Source: Rickettsiales bacterium
GTDB taxonomy: Bacteria; Pseudomonadota; Alphaproteobacteria; Rickettsiales; Deianiraeaceae
Length of the DNA stretch: 8,216 nucleotides
NCBI GenBank assembly: GCA_947378695.1
Contig: CANCKZ010000026.1
Coordinates: forward strand, 1 to 8,216
Direction of reading: 5' to 3'
Part shown: positions 1 through 8,104 of the stretch, piece after piece
Layout of the letters: each line of letters starts with the position of its first letter
Position numbering within the stretch: position 1 is the stretch's first letter
The notes under the pieces: model-generated
The model's database searches: none
What the model saw: the letters and a program-made list of their open reading frames with translations, nothing else
What the model was told of the DNA's origin: nothing
Program-made: the position numbers and the translations under genes

Positions 1-3000
1 TTCAACAAACAAAACGGCGTAAGCGTTCTTCACCCAATTGGGTGGGATTCCTTTGGTCTGCCTGCTGAAAATGCTGCTATGGAATTTGGTCTTCACCCTA
101 AAAACTGGACTCTTTCCAACATTGCCAATATGAAATCTCAATTTAAGGCGCTAGGGTTTGACTTCAACTGGGAAGCGGAAATCACAACCTGCCTGCCAGA
201 TTACTACACGCACAGTCAATCAATATTTCTAGATTTCCTTGCAAATGGAATTGCTTATCGAAAAAAATCGTTCGTGAACTGGGACCCTATTGATAACACA
301 GTCCTTGCAAATGAACAAGTGATTGATGGCAGGGGTTGGCGTTCTGGGGCTTTAATTGAACAAAAGGAACTTAACCAATGGTTTTTGAAAGTCTCGGATT
401 TTTCACAGAACCTTTTGGATGGACTCGACACCCTTCCAAACTGGCCGGAAAAGGTAAAGACTATGCAGGCAAACTGGATTGGAAAGTCCGTTGGTGCAGA
501 AGTTGATTTTGAGGTTATCGGCGGTGGGAAAATCACAGTCTTCACAACTCGCCCTGAAACATTGTTTGGCGCATCATTCGTTGCAATTTCGGCAAGGCAC
601 CCATTGGTAGGTCAAATTTTAGAAAACAATCTTGATGATTGCAAAGCAAATGTTTTGAATTATGAAGATGAGCACCGCACTGAACTTCGTGGTTCACGAG
701 GAGCGGAAGCAAGTAATTCGCAAGATTTGCAAAGCAAGAACAAGATTATCACCTTCGTGAAGGAATGTAATGTATCTACTCAAAAAGATTTGGACACCCA
801 AGAAAAAAAAGGCATTGCAACGGGAATTTATGTCAGGAATCCTGTTATCAAAAGGCAGGTTGTTGATTTGAAAGGTCTTGAATTTCGTCCACTTGCACAA
901 GAAGACGAAGCTGAAATTGAAGCAATTTTGGAAACAGCGGATGCACACCTTGGAAAAAAACGAGGCAACGCAAAATATTACATTGAACTTTCACAAGGCG
1001 ATTACGCAAATGTTGGCTACGGCTTTGATGCAATAACCCTTAACGGCAAAATGATTGGCTTTGGTGGATTGATTGATGGTGCTCACAAAAATTACGATGG
1101 CACCGAATTTGGCTTCGTTTTACACGCATATTTCCACAAAAAAGGCTTTGGAAAAGCGATAATTCAGCACTATATTAACAAGGCATTTTTTGAATTCAAC
1201 GCACTAAAACTTTATGCTTCTGTTGAAATAAATAACGAGGCTTCGGTAAAAGTTTGTGAAAAATTCTTCACGCACAAAAAAATTGACGAAACAAAGGAAA
1301 ACAGATTTTTATTCGAACTTTCAAACCCTGCGTTGCTGCCAGTCTACATTGCCAACTTCGTTTTAATGGAATACGGAACGGGAGCGGTTTTTGGTTGCCC
1401 AGCACACGATGAACGAGACTTTGAATTTGCGGTAAAATACAACCTTCCAATTAAAATTGTGGTTGAGCCATCGCACAAAGAAATTGAAACGGAGCGTTTG
1501 AAACTTCGCCCAATTGCAAAAGATGATTTTGCCCTTTTGCTTGAACTGAACAAGGAAAATGATGGTAATCCAAACACGCCAACAGCTGGCGATTTGGTTG
1601 GTGAATCCATTGAAGAGACAACGAGGAAATATCTTGAACACTACTTGGAATATCGCAAACGAGGCGGAATTATGTTTATGGCGTTTGAAAAATCAACGGG
1701 TGAATTTGTGGGAGAAGTCAACTTCAAACACACAAATGGGTTGAATTCGTATTACAAACAAGGCGATTTTGATTTTGGCTACGCAATATTACAAAAACAT
1801 CAACGCAAGGGTTATGCTACTGAATGTGCGAAAGCGGTGCTGGAATACATCACGAATAACACAAATGTTGAAAAACTTCTTGCAACGGCAAGACCTCAAA
1901 ACGCAGGTTCCAACAAGGTTCTTCAAAACTGCGGGTTTGAATTTCTTGGAAAACACGACATCACTGATTACAAAACCGATGGAACGGTAGATTTCATTAT
2001 GGATTGGAATATTTATAAGTTCAACCCTGCAATTCAAAAACCTTATACTCAAAAAACCGGCACTTTGATAAATTCAGATTTCCTAAACGGGCTTTCTGTT
2101 GCCGAGGGCTTTGCTAAAATTTTGGATTATATGGAGGGAGGCAGCTTAGAACAAACCAATTTTGGCAAACGAAAAACGACATATCGCCTGCGTGATTGGG
2201 GAATTTCAAGGCAAAGGTACTGGGGGTGTCCTATTCCAATAATATATTGCGAAAAATGCGGCGTTGTTCCCGTTCCAAAGGCTCAACTTCCAGTTCAATT
2301 ACCAGAAGACATCACACTTGAACAAGGTAAAAACCCACTTGCGGAGCACGCAACTTGGAAGCATTGCAAATGCCCAACTTGTGGAACAAACGCCACCCGT
2401 GAAACTGATACTTTCGACACTTTCTTTGAATCATCTTGGTATTTTTTAAGGTTTTGTTCGCCAAAAAGCGAGGTTCCATTTGAAAATACAATGCCTGTCG
2501 ATTTATACATCGGCGGTGTTGAACACGCAATTTTGCACTTGCTGTATTCTCGTTTCTTCGTAATGGCATTGGGAAAATGTGGGCATGGAGTTTATGGCAA
2601 TGTTGCCAACACAAACACGCCAACGCTTGTCTCATTAATTATTGAAAATGAAAATGGGAAGATTTTCATACAAAAACGCTCGGAATCTAGAAAATCATAC
2701 CCAAATGTTTGGGAAATTCCGGGTGGATTACTGGAAAGCGGTGAATCGGATTTTGATTGCATCAAGCGGGACCTGAAAGAAGAATTAAACCTTGAACTTA
2801 CGGCGGTGAATCATAAAGTTTTTGAAGGCAATTTTGATATAAACGGCAAAACGCATAATCATAAAGTTTTTGCAATAAATGTTAAAGATTGGAATAATTT
2901 CCAACTTGAACAAGACAAAGCAACGGAATTTAAGTGGATTTCCAAAGATGATATTGAATTGCTAAACATTAAAAGAGAAGATGGTAAAACCAGCACAATA

Positions 3001-4347
3001 TACACTGCGGTTTTAGAATATTTTGCAACAACAATTTTAGAAACACCCCGCTTTAACATTCGCCCGTTTGTTGATGGCGACAGAGAGGAATTTCTAAATT
3101 TTGGAAAAGACAAGGAGGTTTTCAACGAAGATTACCACGAAGTTGATGGATATTTGGAAACTCGTTTTGCAAAATATATTCAAGATTGGCGTGAAAAAAG
3201 CGTGACAAAATTCGGCGTTTTTGAAAAGTCAACAGGTAAACTTGCAGGCTATGCAGGGTTTGGATATTACACCGCTCAAGATTTGAAAGACCAACCGCTT
3301 GCAAAAGAAAACGATTTGGAAATTGGCTATAGATTTGCCAAAAAACACTGGGGAACAGGCGTTGGAACGGAAGTTGCATCGGTGTTGATGGGTTGGGCAA
3401 ACAAACAGTTCCAACGTAGACAAATTTTTGCAACAACGAGCTTGGAAAATGTGGCATCACAAAAAGTTTTAGCAAAATGCGGGTTTGAATTTATCGCAAA
3501 TATTCCAATTATTGAAGGTGGCGAGGAAAAATTGTTCAAATGCGTGAAACGGTCAACCCCAACAGAACCCTTCCGCCAATTGGTGACACAAGGAATGGTT
3601 TGCCATAAAACTTATCGAAAAGATGGCAAATGGCTTTCCCCACAGGAGGCAACCCTTGATGGCAAACCGCTTGAAGGCGTTGAAGTTGGGAAATCGATTA
3701 AAATGAGTAAATCCAAGAAAAACATTGTTTCGCCTGTTGAAATTATTGAAAAATATGGGGCGGATACTGCTCGGTTTTTTATTATTTCAGATAGTCCCAT
3801 CGAAAAAGATTTTGATTGGAACGACGCAGGAATTGTTTCCGTGAACAAATTTTTGCAGAAAGTTTGGCGTGCAGGAATTGAGGTGAAAAATCAGGAGAAA
3901 TCTGAAAGCAACCCAGCTGTGAACAAAATTCTTGCGGAATACATCAGCAATATGGAAAACCTGTTTTTGAATAAAATCATTGCAAACCTCTACACACTGT
4001 TCCCGCTTGTGCAAGGTTCGAAAAGGGATTTTGGCATTTTCCTTCAATTGCTTTTGCCGGTTTGTCCGCATATTGCAACGAAACTTTACGAGGAAATCTT
4101 CGCAAAAGACATCACTTCCGTGCCATTTCCAATTGTGGAGAGTGTTGCACAGGATCAGTCCTTCAAATTGACCGTGCAAATTAATGGCAAAATGCGAAAA
4201 GTTCTTGAAATTGCAAGCCAACCAACCGAAGAAGAGGCAATTGCTTTGATTAAACAAGATTCCAAAATTGCAGAGCTTTTCACATTGGAACAAGTTGCAA
4301 AAGTGATTTTTATTAAAGGAAAGGTTGTTAATGTTATACTAAAATGA
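1..4347 (+). CDS. leuS: Leucyl-tRNA synthetase with three GNAT and one Nudix domain inserted (5' partial)
   Basis: Charges tRNA-Leu with leucine in the cytosol and hydrolyses mischarged tRNA. The frame is open from base 1 and bases 1-78 already encode LeuRS sequence ([18 protein letters not shown]), so the ATG at 79 is internal; the true start and HIGH motif lie upstream. Numbering from that ATG: editing motif TTRPET 156-161, editing HDERD 443-447, catalytic [12 protein letters not shown] 705-716, zinc cysteines 724, 727, 765, 768, KMSKS 1208-1212, anticodon-binding helices about 1250-1350, and a typical C-terminal domain ending VNVILK. The visible frame is about 1448 residues, whereas bacterial LeuRS is usually 800-900 in total. 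The excess is a palindromic-element peptide (about 187-219), GNAT1 (256-415), GNAT2 (466-649) and Nudix-GNAT3 (847-1162). All key residues visible are intact, so it is probably functional. The stop TGA overlaps the next start. Confidence 0.95.
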   Translation, partial: FNKQNGVSVLHPIGWDSFGLPAENAAMEFGLHPKNWTLSNIANMKSQFKALGFDFNWEAEITTCLPDYYTHSQSIFLDFLANGIAYRKKSFVNWDPIDNTVLANEQVIDGRGWRSGALIEQKELNQWFLKVSDFSQNLLDGLDTLPNWPEKVKTMQANWIGKSVGAEVDFEVIGGGKITVFTTRPETLFGASFVAISARHPLVGQILENNLDDCKANVLNYEDEHRTELRGSRGAEASNSQDLQSKNKIITFVKECNVSTQKDLDTQEKKGIATGIYVRNPVIKRQVVDLKGLEFRPLAQEDEAEIEAILETADAHLGKKRGNAKYYIELSQGDYANVGYGFDAITLNGKMIGFGGLIDGAHKNYDGTEFGFVLHAYFHKKGFGKAIIQHYINKAFFEFNALKLYASVEINNEASVKVCEKFFTHKKIDETKENRFLFELSNPALLPVYIANFVLMEYGTGAVFGCPAHDERDFEFAVKYNLPIKIVVEPSHKEIETERLKLRPIAKDDFALLLELNKENDGNPNTPTAGDLVGESIEETTRKYLEHYLEYRKRGGIMFMAFEKSTGEFVGEVNFKHTNGLNSYYKQGDFDFGYAILQKHQRKGYATECAKAVLEYITNNTNVEKLLATARPQNAGSNKVLQNCGFEFLGKHDITDYKTDGTVDFIMDWNIYKFNPAIQKPYTQKTGTLINSDFLNGLSVAEGFAKILDYMEGGSLEQTNFGKRKTTYRLRDWGISRQRYWGCPIPIIYCEKCGVVPVPKAQLPVQLPEDITLEQGKNPLAEHATWKHCKCPTCGTNATRETDTFDTFFESSWYFLRFCSPKSEVPFENTMPVDLYIGGVEHAILHLLYSRFFVMALGKCGHGVYGNVANTNTPTLVSLIIENENGKIFIQKRSESRKSYPNVWEIPGGLLESGESDFDCIKRDLKEELNLELTAVNHKVFEGNFDINGKTHNHKVFAINVKDWNNFQLEQDKATEFKWISKDDIELLNIKREDGKTSTIYTAVLEYFATTILETPRFNIRPFVDGDREEFLNFGKDKEVFNEDYHEVDGYLETRFAKYIQDWREKSVTKFGVFEKSTGKLAGYAGFGYYTAQDLKDQPLAKENDLEIGYRFAKKHWGTGVGTEVASVLMGWANKQFQRRQIFATTSLENVASQKVLAKCGFEFIANIPIIEGGEEKLFKCVKRSTPTEPFRQLVTQGMVCHKTYRKDGKWLSPQEATLDGKPLEGVEVGKSIKMSKSKKNIVSPVEIIEKYGADTARFFIISDSPIEKDFDWNDAGIVSVNKFLQKVWRAGIEVKNQEKSESNPAVNKILAEYISNMENLFLNKIIANLYTLFPLVQGSKRDFGIFLQLLLPVCPHIATKLYEEIFAKDITSVPFPIVESVAQDQSFKLTVQINGKMRKVLEIASQPTEEEAIALIKQDSKIAELFTLEQVAKVIFIKGKVVNVILK
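639..737 (+). repeat. In-frame palindromic element, Rickettsia-palindromic-element-like
   Basis: A long imperfect inverted repeat. The left arm 646-662 (gcaaatgttttgaatta) pairs with the right arm 714-730 (taattcgcaagatttgc) at 15 of 17 positions plus one G-T wobble. Pairing extends outward at 639-642 with 734-737. Inside, ccgc 675-678 pairs with gcgg 703-706, and a seven-base stem 685-691/695-701 closes a three-base loop. The palindrome coincides with about 33 extra codons (residues about 187-219) between the LeuRS segments [11 protein letters not shown] and IITFVKECN, where ordinary LeuRS is short. The size, palindromy and in-frame insertion in a housekeeping gene match the behaviour of Rickettsia palindromic elements. 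Whether it belongs to a named RPE family cannot be told from one copy; no second copy was found by eye in this window. Confidence 0.75.
844..1323 (+). other. GNAT acetyltransferase domain 1, inserted in the LeuRS editing domain
   Basis: Residues about 256-415 interrupt LeuRS between TGIYVRNPV and [17 protein letters not shown], which normally follow each other after a short loop. The insert has GNAT order: an opening FRPL strand (269-272), a [11 protein letters not shown] strand (323-333), and a beta-4/alpha-3 acetyl-CoA segment with FHKKGFGKA (352-360), fitting the family's x-x-x-G-x-G/A pyrophosphate loop. [20 protein letters not shown] segment (378-396) follows, corresponding to the usual 'N.aSi.l.eklGF' stretch. 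The classical Q/R at the first loop position is H353 or K354 here, so cofactor binding is likely but not certain. The substrate is unknown. The palindromic element sits just upstream in the same region. Confidence 0.85.
1474..2025 (+). other. GNAT acetyltransferase domain 2 (RimJ/RimL-like), inserted in LeuRS
   Basis: Residues about 466-649 interrupt LeuRS between [10 protein letters not shown] and [20 protein letters not shown]. The insert begins [11 protein letters not shown] (469-479), the usual opening of RimJ/RimL-type GNATs. It continues with [14 protein letters not shown] (536-549), [17 protein letters not shown] (566-582), where Q575-R-K-G-Y-A580 is an exact Q/R-x-x-G-x-G/A acetyl-CoA loop, and [17 protein letters not shown] (608-624). 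It is therefore a complete domain. It resembles GNAT3 of the same protein more closely than GNAT1 (shared FEKSTG and VL.CGFEF wording). RimJ/RimL relatives acetylate protein N-termini, aminoacyl compounds or antibiotics. The actual substrate cannot be read from the sequence. Confidence 0.9.
2617..3030 (+). other. Nudix hydrolase domain, inserted in LeuRS
   Basis: Residues about 847-984 follow the LeuRS catalytic helix [16 protein letters not shown] and are not LeuRS sequence. [18 protein letters not shown] (851-868) is a typical first Nudix strand pair, followed by NVWEIPGG (876-883) and a Nudix box from G883 to L905. In the G-x5-E-x7-R-E-U-x-E-E-x-G-U pattern, G883, E889, R897, L899, E901, E902 and L905 match. 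The E after R is D898 and the second G is N904. The two metal-ligand glutamates are kept, so activity is plausible. Nudix enzymes cleave nucleoside diphosphates linked to another group. The domain reads directly into GNAT3 with only a short linker. Confidence 0.88.
3034..3555 (+). other. GNAT acetyltransferase domain 3 (RimJ/RimL-like), inserted in LeuRS after the Nudix domain
   Basis: Residues about 986-1159 run from [12 protein letters not shown] to LFKCVKRS, after which LeuRS resumes at [17 protein letters not shown]. The domain has [14 protein letters not shown] (1048-1061), an [19 protein letters not shown] segment (1082-1100) carrying the W-G-T-G-V-G acetyl-CoA loop typical of RimJ/RimL-like GNATs, and [17 protein letters not shown] (1124-1140). 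It shares FEKSTG, VL.KCGFEF-type wording and, in DNA, the 15-mer at 3478-3492 with GNAT2 (1930-1944). Whether it acts alone or with the Nudix domain in front of it cannot be seen. Confidence 0.88.
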
Positions 4348-5105
4348 TAATACTTATTGACGCAATTGGCGTTTTGACAATAATTGCTCTTGGGCATCAA
4401 GGTTATAAAGAAGCACTGGGAATTCGTAAGTCTTTTTTGTTGCCTGCTCTTTGCAGTGTGCTGATTTTCTATAAAATCTTTCCACTTGTGCATGGGTTGG
4501 TGTCGTCTGTTGTATCAAACGGTATTATTGCCGGCATTTTAACAATTGCCCTTGTTGCTTTCACCTTAATGACATTTTTCTATAAACTGTTCCTTTACTT
4601 CCTCCATAAGTTTGAACAGAAATTCTTCCTGCCGGAATTTCCACTTCACCCAAGGCAAGTGATTGGAGTCTTCCTTGGCGTTGTAACGGGATATGTTTTT
4701 ATTGCTGGGGTGATAGAGTCTCTTGATCACAGTCTTGCAAGGCATTCGGCGAAAAAGCACAGCGTTCTTGCAAATTCTGTTTTCTACAAAATTGCCCACA
4801 AAAAAGAAAAACAAATTGATTACGCAAGCAAAATTGATAACATTCCCGCCCTTAAAGTTCTTTATTGCGAGGAAAATGTCACAAAATTTGATTTTTCCGA
4901 AGCGGAACTTGTTGCAATTTTACAAATGATTCGTGCAATATCAAACCAAGAAGCTCAAATTTTATTGACAGACATCAATGATGGCAAACCTGTGGAAGGT
5001 ATATACAAAACGCTTCTGGAAATGTATGTTTCGCAAGATTTCATCGCCGAAAAATATCAAATTCCACCAGAGGTTTTTGCCTCCGTTGTTGCGAAAGTTG
5101 GGTAA
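4344..5105 (+). CDS. CvpA-like membrane protein
   Basis: A 253-residue integral membrane protein. Hydrophobic segments lie at about 3-17, 31-50, 60-88 and 105-125, followed by a soluble C-terminal tail of about 125 residues. The layout resembles the CvpA (colicin V production protein) family: an Asp in the first segment (D6), a G-Y-x-E-A turn (20-24) and a fourth segment [16 protein letters not shown] (104-119) close to the family's 'drllG...G...G' pattern. CvpA proteins are about 160-200 residues, so the tail is longer than usual; I do not recognise a domain in it. The start is set by an in-frame stop at 4329-4331 and by the first membrane segment beginning immediately. The ATGA overlap with leuS (4344-4347) suggests coupled translation, since the only purine-rich site (AAAGGAAAGG, 4315-4324) is about 20 bases away. 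The family assignment is by pattern only. Confidence 0.6.
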   Translation: MIILIDAIGVLTIIALGHQGYKEALGIRKSFLLPALCSVLIFYKIFPLVHGLVSSVVSNGIIAGILTIALVAFTLMTFFYKLFLYFLHKFEQKFFLPEFPLHPRQVIGVFLGVVTGYVFIAGVIESLDHSLARHSAKKHSVLANSVFYKIAHKKEKQIDYASKIDNIPALKVLYCEENVTKFDFSEAELVAILQMIRAISNQEAQILLTDINDGKPVEGIYKTLLEMYVSQDFIAEKYQIPPEVFASVVAKVG

Positions 5106-5179
5106 AAAAAGTTCTTGCTTTTTGTGTCCTTTGGTAAATACTTCCTGCGTTAAATAAATTTTAAAGTAATCAAGGGGAT
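5106..5179 (+). promoter_or_regulatory. Intergenic leader with candidate promoter and RBS for the OTU gene
   Basis: This is the only real gap between genes, 74 bases and AT-rich. A possible sigma70-type pair is TTGGTA (5131-5136) with TAAATT (5155-5160) at 18-base spacing, each matching 4 of 6 consensus bases. A second option is TTGCTT (5115-5120) with AATACT (5137-5142). AAGGGG at 5172-5177 is a purine-rich ribosome-binding candidate, only two bases from the ATG at 5180, which is short. A weak AAAAAG/CTTTTT hairpin around 5105-5122 is too AT-rich to call a terminator. Independent transcription of the OTU gene is plausible but not shown. Confidence 0.3.
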
Positions 5180-8083
5180 ATGGCACAGAATGGAGCAGTG
5201 GAGGTTGGTGGAGAATTCCCAGATCAGCAGCAAGTAATGATAAACTCCCTACTAGATACGACTCCGATAGTTGACAAAGTCACGTTGAGAGTTAAAGGTG
5301 ATGGGAAGTGTTTCATGTATGCAGTGTTGTATCAAATGTACTGCAATGAGTACCCCGATGGCAAAGGTAGTATAACAATTGACGGAGTTCAAATTAATAA
5401 GGGCGACTTTTACACAAACCCATACAATGAAAACCTCCCTCTTCCTCAATTAACTGAGGACATTTTTAACGCTTACCTCGCCATACATCCAGCAGATAAG
5501 CATAACGAAATAACGGCGCCAGCTGTTGAGTTGATGGGTCCTTTTTTAGCTCACATATTCAAACGCACCATTCAACTCACAGTCATCACGAAAGCGGATG
5601 TTAAGAATCGCGTGGAGATGTATGTGGCGGGTGATAATAAAGAGATAATACAGGTTGCCACCGTGTTTGGTAGACACCACATAACTCTTCCAAAGCAACT
5701 TAATGGAAGTGACGTAAAAGAAGAACGTAATTGGATGTCGCGACCATGTGACACACAGATGGAGATCGAGCCAGTGGGTGACGCACTAGCGAAGTACGAA
5801 AAATGCGCTGCAAAGTACGTTGTTGCATACCACAAAAATGAAGCACCTGAAGAAAAAGTAGTAGTAGAAGTAAAAGAAGTAAATGCTGTTGAAGATAATA
5901 AAAGTGAGCAAAAGAGCGACAAAGTCGTTAATGTTGTTGAAAAGGATAAAAGTGGGGAGGAGGCTAGTGATAAGAAAGACCCAACGGAGGTGGAGGTGCA
6001 GGAAAATGCGTTTTATCGTGATATTGCTCAATATTTTCGTGCAAAAATAAAGACGCACAATGTATTAGAGTCTGCTCAATTTGGTTCTTCCGAAAGCCAA
6101 GATGGAGCGAGCGAGAATGTACAATCGGATTCAGAAAGTGGAGGCGAACTCAATGCAGTAAAAGGCGAAAATCTCAAAGAAGCGGTAATGGATGCATATG
6201 GCTCGATTCAAGATCCAGATTGTAAAAAAGCTATTGGTGAGTTCAAAGAAAGCGATGGAGAAGAAGATGGTGATTTTATCAAAAACAACAAAGGTGTCAT
6301 AAGGAAGTTATACATTTACGATATTGCTAAGAAGGTTTTTGAAGAAAATAAGACATCGTTTGAAGAATATGCAAACAGTGGCGATGATGCGACAGTTTTT
6401 TTCCAAGATCAAGTATTGTTTAAACAATATGCAAAATACAACGTAGACGAGTTGGCGAAAACATATTCGAAATCGCAATACAAGGAAGAGCAAGGCAAAA
6501 GCCAGATTACATCAAGCGATTTTAAATCATTTAAGCAGAACTTGGAAGAGCAAGTTAAGACACACATCAAAAACAGTCACGCCGCAATAATAAAAGATCT
6601 TACGCCATACAATGATATTATTAAAGAAATAAAGAAATTTGCAAAAGAAAACAAAGAGATATTAGAAAAGTATACAGGCCTAACAGGTAATGACATGCGT
6701 TCAATTGGTGTTGTAGGGCGTATATACAGTGACCTGAAAACGCAAGCAAAACCGAGGAAGGGAATTACAAAGGAAAAAGAAAGAGAAGCAATCAAGAATA
6801 AACTGGGGGAATTTAAAAAAGAACTTGCCAAGAAAGCGGCGGAAAGAAACGTACTGCTTGAGAAATTGAATGAGCATCGGGAGCACATTAATAAGTTAGA
6901 AGAAAGTATTGCAAATAACAAGATAGGCGAGCAGAGGCAGTCTAGCAGTGCAGTTGTTTCCACCACTCTTTTTGATAACATTAAAGAAGCAAACATTGCA
7001 GGCTTGGAAAACACAGTAAAACAAGCAGAAAATCTGCTTCACAAATTGAAGATAATTAATCAGATTAAATGCCAAACCGATGATTGGGGGAAGATCGATA
7101 AATGGTATGAAGTCGCGAATGAGACATTGCCAGGCAAGTGTGACACAAATGGCAAATGCACTACAGTTCAAGCTGGGAAGGAGTATAAAGGATTAAGAGA
7201 TTATGTTGCCAAAGATGATGTCACTAAGATGTCATTAGAAAAACTGAAAACCATTTTGCAGGATGTACAAAATGTTAATAAACGGATTAATGCGTTGGCT
7301 GAGAAGAGGTATGTTCTCATCAAGGACGTACCGTATGTGTATGATCGTGCCAAAATAATTACAGACTGCAAAACATACCCGTTTGCAGGAATAGAGAGCA
7401 CCCTGCTAAACAGTGGGAAAATATCCACAGAGAAAGCGAAGGCAACAACACCAGAATTCAGCTATACTGATTATAGCACAGCGTTAGAATCCTTGAAAAC
7501 AGAGTTGAATGTATATAACACCGGTAAAAATGCGAAAAATGGCATCGCAAACAGCTTTGAAGGATTGCGGACGCAGCTTACGGATTTAAAATGCAAGAAT
7601 TTTACCAAGCAGAGCCTCGGGCAAAAGTTCATGCAGTTCATGAGCGTTGCGGCAAAGCCAGGTAGTTCAAGTTGCATTACAACGGAGGCTTCCGTTATGA
7701 AGGCTGCTAAAAACGACTTAGAAGCGACCATAAATCACATGAATGAGTTTAAAAAAATTAACGAGCAATATAAGGAATTTGCCAAACTGAAAGAAGCAAA
7801 TGCAGAGTGGAATGAGGAGCATGGTAAAAAATTAGTGGCTTTAATTACGAAATACAATAAGCTGTGCGACTCTGCACAAAAATTAGGCACATTTGAGAAA
7901 CTTGCTGGGAAAGAGAGTGGTGACGCAAGGGCTAAAAGATTTACAGACATCCAAAAGAGCAAATTACATAACTTCAGCAAAGACGTGGTGCCGACAATAA
8001 CATATTACAAAAATAAGTTAAACAAAATAGAAATACCAAAGATCGCTAGTGCGAGTGGTAAAGTGCAAGGGGGGGGTCGATAG
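5180..8083 (+). CDS. OTU-type cysteine protease with long helical C-terminal region, candidate secreted effector
   Basis: A 967-residue protein. Residues about 32-175 look like an OTU (ovarian tumour) deubiquitinase domain: VKGDGKCFMYAVLYQMY (38-54) is the catalytic Cys box with D41 and C44. LMGPFLAHIFKRTIQLTVI (118-136) fits the central helix and strand, and FGRHHITLP (163-171) carries the catalytic His, H166 or H167. In the family the Cys attacks the isopeptide bond of ubiquitin or a ubiquitin-like protein. Residues 224-275 are acidic and lysine-rich, 297-326 is Ser/Glu-rich and probably disordered, and about 440-960 is mostly charged helix with likely coiled coils near 531-582 and 840-890. 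No signal peptide or membrane segment is seen, so export would need a one-step route such as type IV secretion. No known effector was recognised in the C-terminal part. The third catalytic residue is not assigned. Confidence 0.8.
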   Translation: MAQNGAVEVGGEFPDQQQVMINSLLDTTPIVDKVTLRVKGDGKCFMYAVLYQMYCNEYPDGKGSITIDGVQINKGDFYTNPYNENLPLPQLTEDIFNAYLAIHPADKHNEITAPAVELMGPFLAHIFKRTIQLTVITKADVKNRVEMYVAGDNKEIIQVATVFGRHHITLPKQLNGSDVKEERNWMSRPCDTQMEIEPVGDALAKYEKCAAKYVVAYHKNEAPEEKVVVEVKEVNAVEDNKSEQKSDKVVNVVEKDKSGEEASDKKDPTEVEVQENAFYRDIAQYFRAKIKTHNVLESAQFGSSESQDGASENVQSDSESGGELNAVKGENLKEAVMDAYGSIQDPDCKKAIGEFKESDGEEDGDFIKNNKGVIRKLYIYDIAKKVFEENKTSFEEYANSGDDATVFFQDQVLFKQYAKYNVDELAKTYSKSQYKEEQGKSQITSSDFKSFKQNLEEQVKTHIKNSHAAIIKDLTPYNDIIKEIKKFAKENKEILEKYTGLTGNDMRSIGVVGRIYSDLKTQAKPRKGITKEKEREAIKNKLGEFKKELAKKAAERNVLLEKLNEHREHINKLEESIANNKIGEQRQSSSAVVSTTLFDNIKEANIAGLENTVKQAENLLHKLKIINQIKCQTDDWGKIDKWYEVANETLPGKCDTNGKCTTVQAGKEYKGLRDYVAKDDVTKMSLEKLKTILQDVQNVNKRINALAEKRYVLIKDVPYVYDRAKIITDCKTYPFAGIESTLLNSGKISTEKAKATTPEFSYTDYSTALESLKTELNVYNTGKNAKNGIANSFEGLRTQLTDLKCKNFTKQSLGQKFMQFMSVAAKPGSSSCITTEASVMKAAKNDLEATINHMNEFKKINEQYKEFAKLKEANAEWNEEHGKKLVALITKYNKLCDSAQKLGTFEKLAGKESGDARAKRFTDIQKSKLHNFSKDVVPTITYYKNKLNKIEIPKIASASGKVQGGGR
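8069..8076 (+). repeat. Eight-base poly-G tract at the end of the OTU gene
   Basis: Eight consecutive G residues encode Gly-Gly and part of a third Gly, four codons before the TAG at 8081-8083. Loss of one G would replace the ending with about 20 further residues, running to the TGA near 8135. Gain of one G would end it a few codons later, at the TGA near 8092. Such tracts are prone to replication slippage, transcriptional slippage and sequencing error. Confidence 0.85.
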
Positions 8084-8104
8084 CGAGCTTTTGAGTTGCG
8101 GCGT

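Noticed and set aside
79..81. ATG at 79 as the start of leuS
   Set aside because: Bases 1-78 are in frame, have no stop and encode conserved LeuRS sequence, so the gene begins outside the window.
803..810. A8 tract in leuS as a programmed frameshift site
   Set aside because: The reading frame continues correctly as LeuRS on both sides, so no frameshift is needed; there is no alternative product of interest.
1571..2624. Identical 13-mer caaacacgccaac at 1571-1583 and 2612-2624, as a possible insertion target
   Set aside because: One chance 13-mer match is expected at about this frequency in a window this size, and the first copy lies inside GNAT2 rather than at a junction.
844..3555. Inteins or separate genes inserted in leuS
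   Set aside because: There are no splicing-type junction residues (Cys/Ser start with His-Asn end) or homing endonuclease motifs, and no stop or start separates the inserts from LeuRS. They read as GNAT and Nudix folds in the same frame.
3787..4293. 168-residue open frame on the minus strand
   Set aside because: It lies antisense to the conserved LeuRS C-terminal region. Its sequence is Cys/Phe-rich with no recognisable domain, as expected from a shadow frame.
5105..5122. Rho-independent terminator after the CvpA-like gene
   Set aside because: The only stem is AAAAAG/CTTTTT with a single G-C pair, too weak to support.
6577..7014. 145-residue open frame on the minus strand, Ser/Leu/Phe-rich and seemingly membrane-like
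   Set aside because: It is the antisense of a Lys/Glu-rich coiled-coil region, which automatically produces hydrophobic Phe/Ser/Leu runs.
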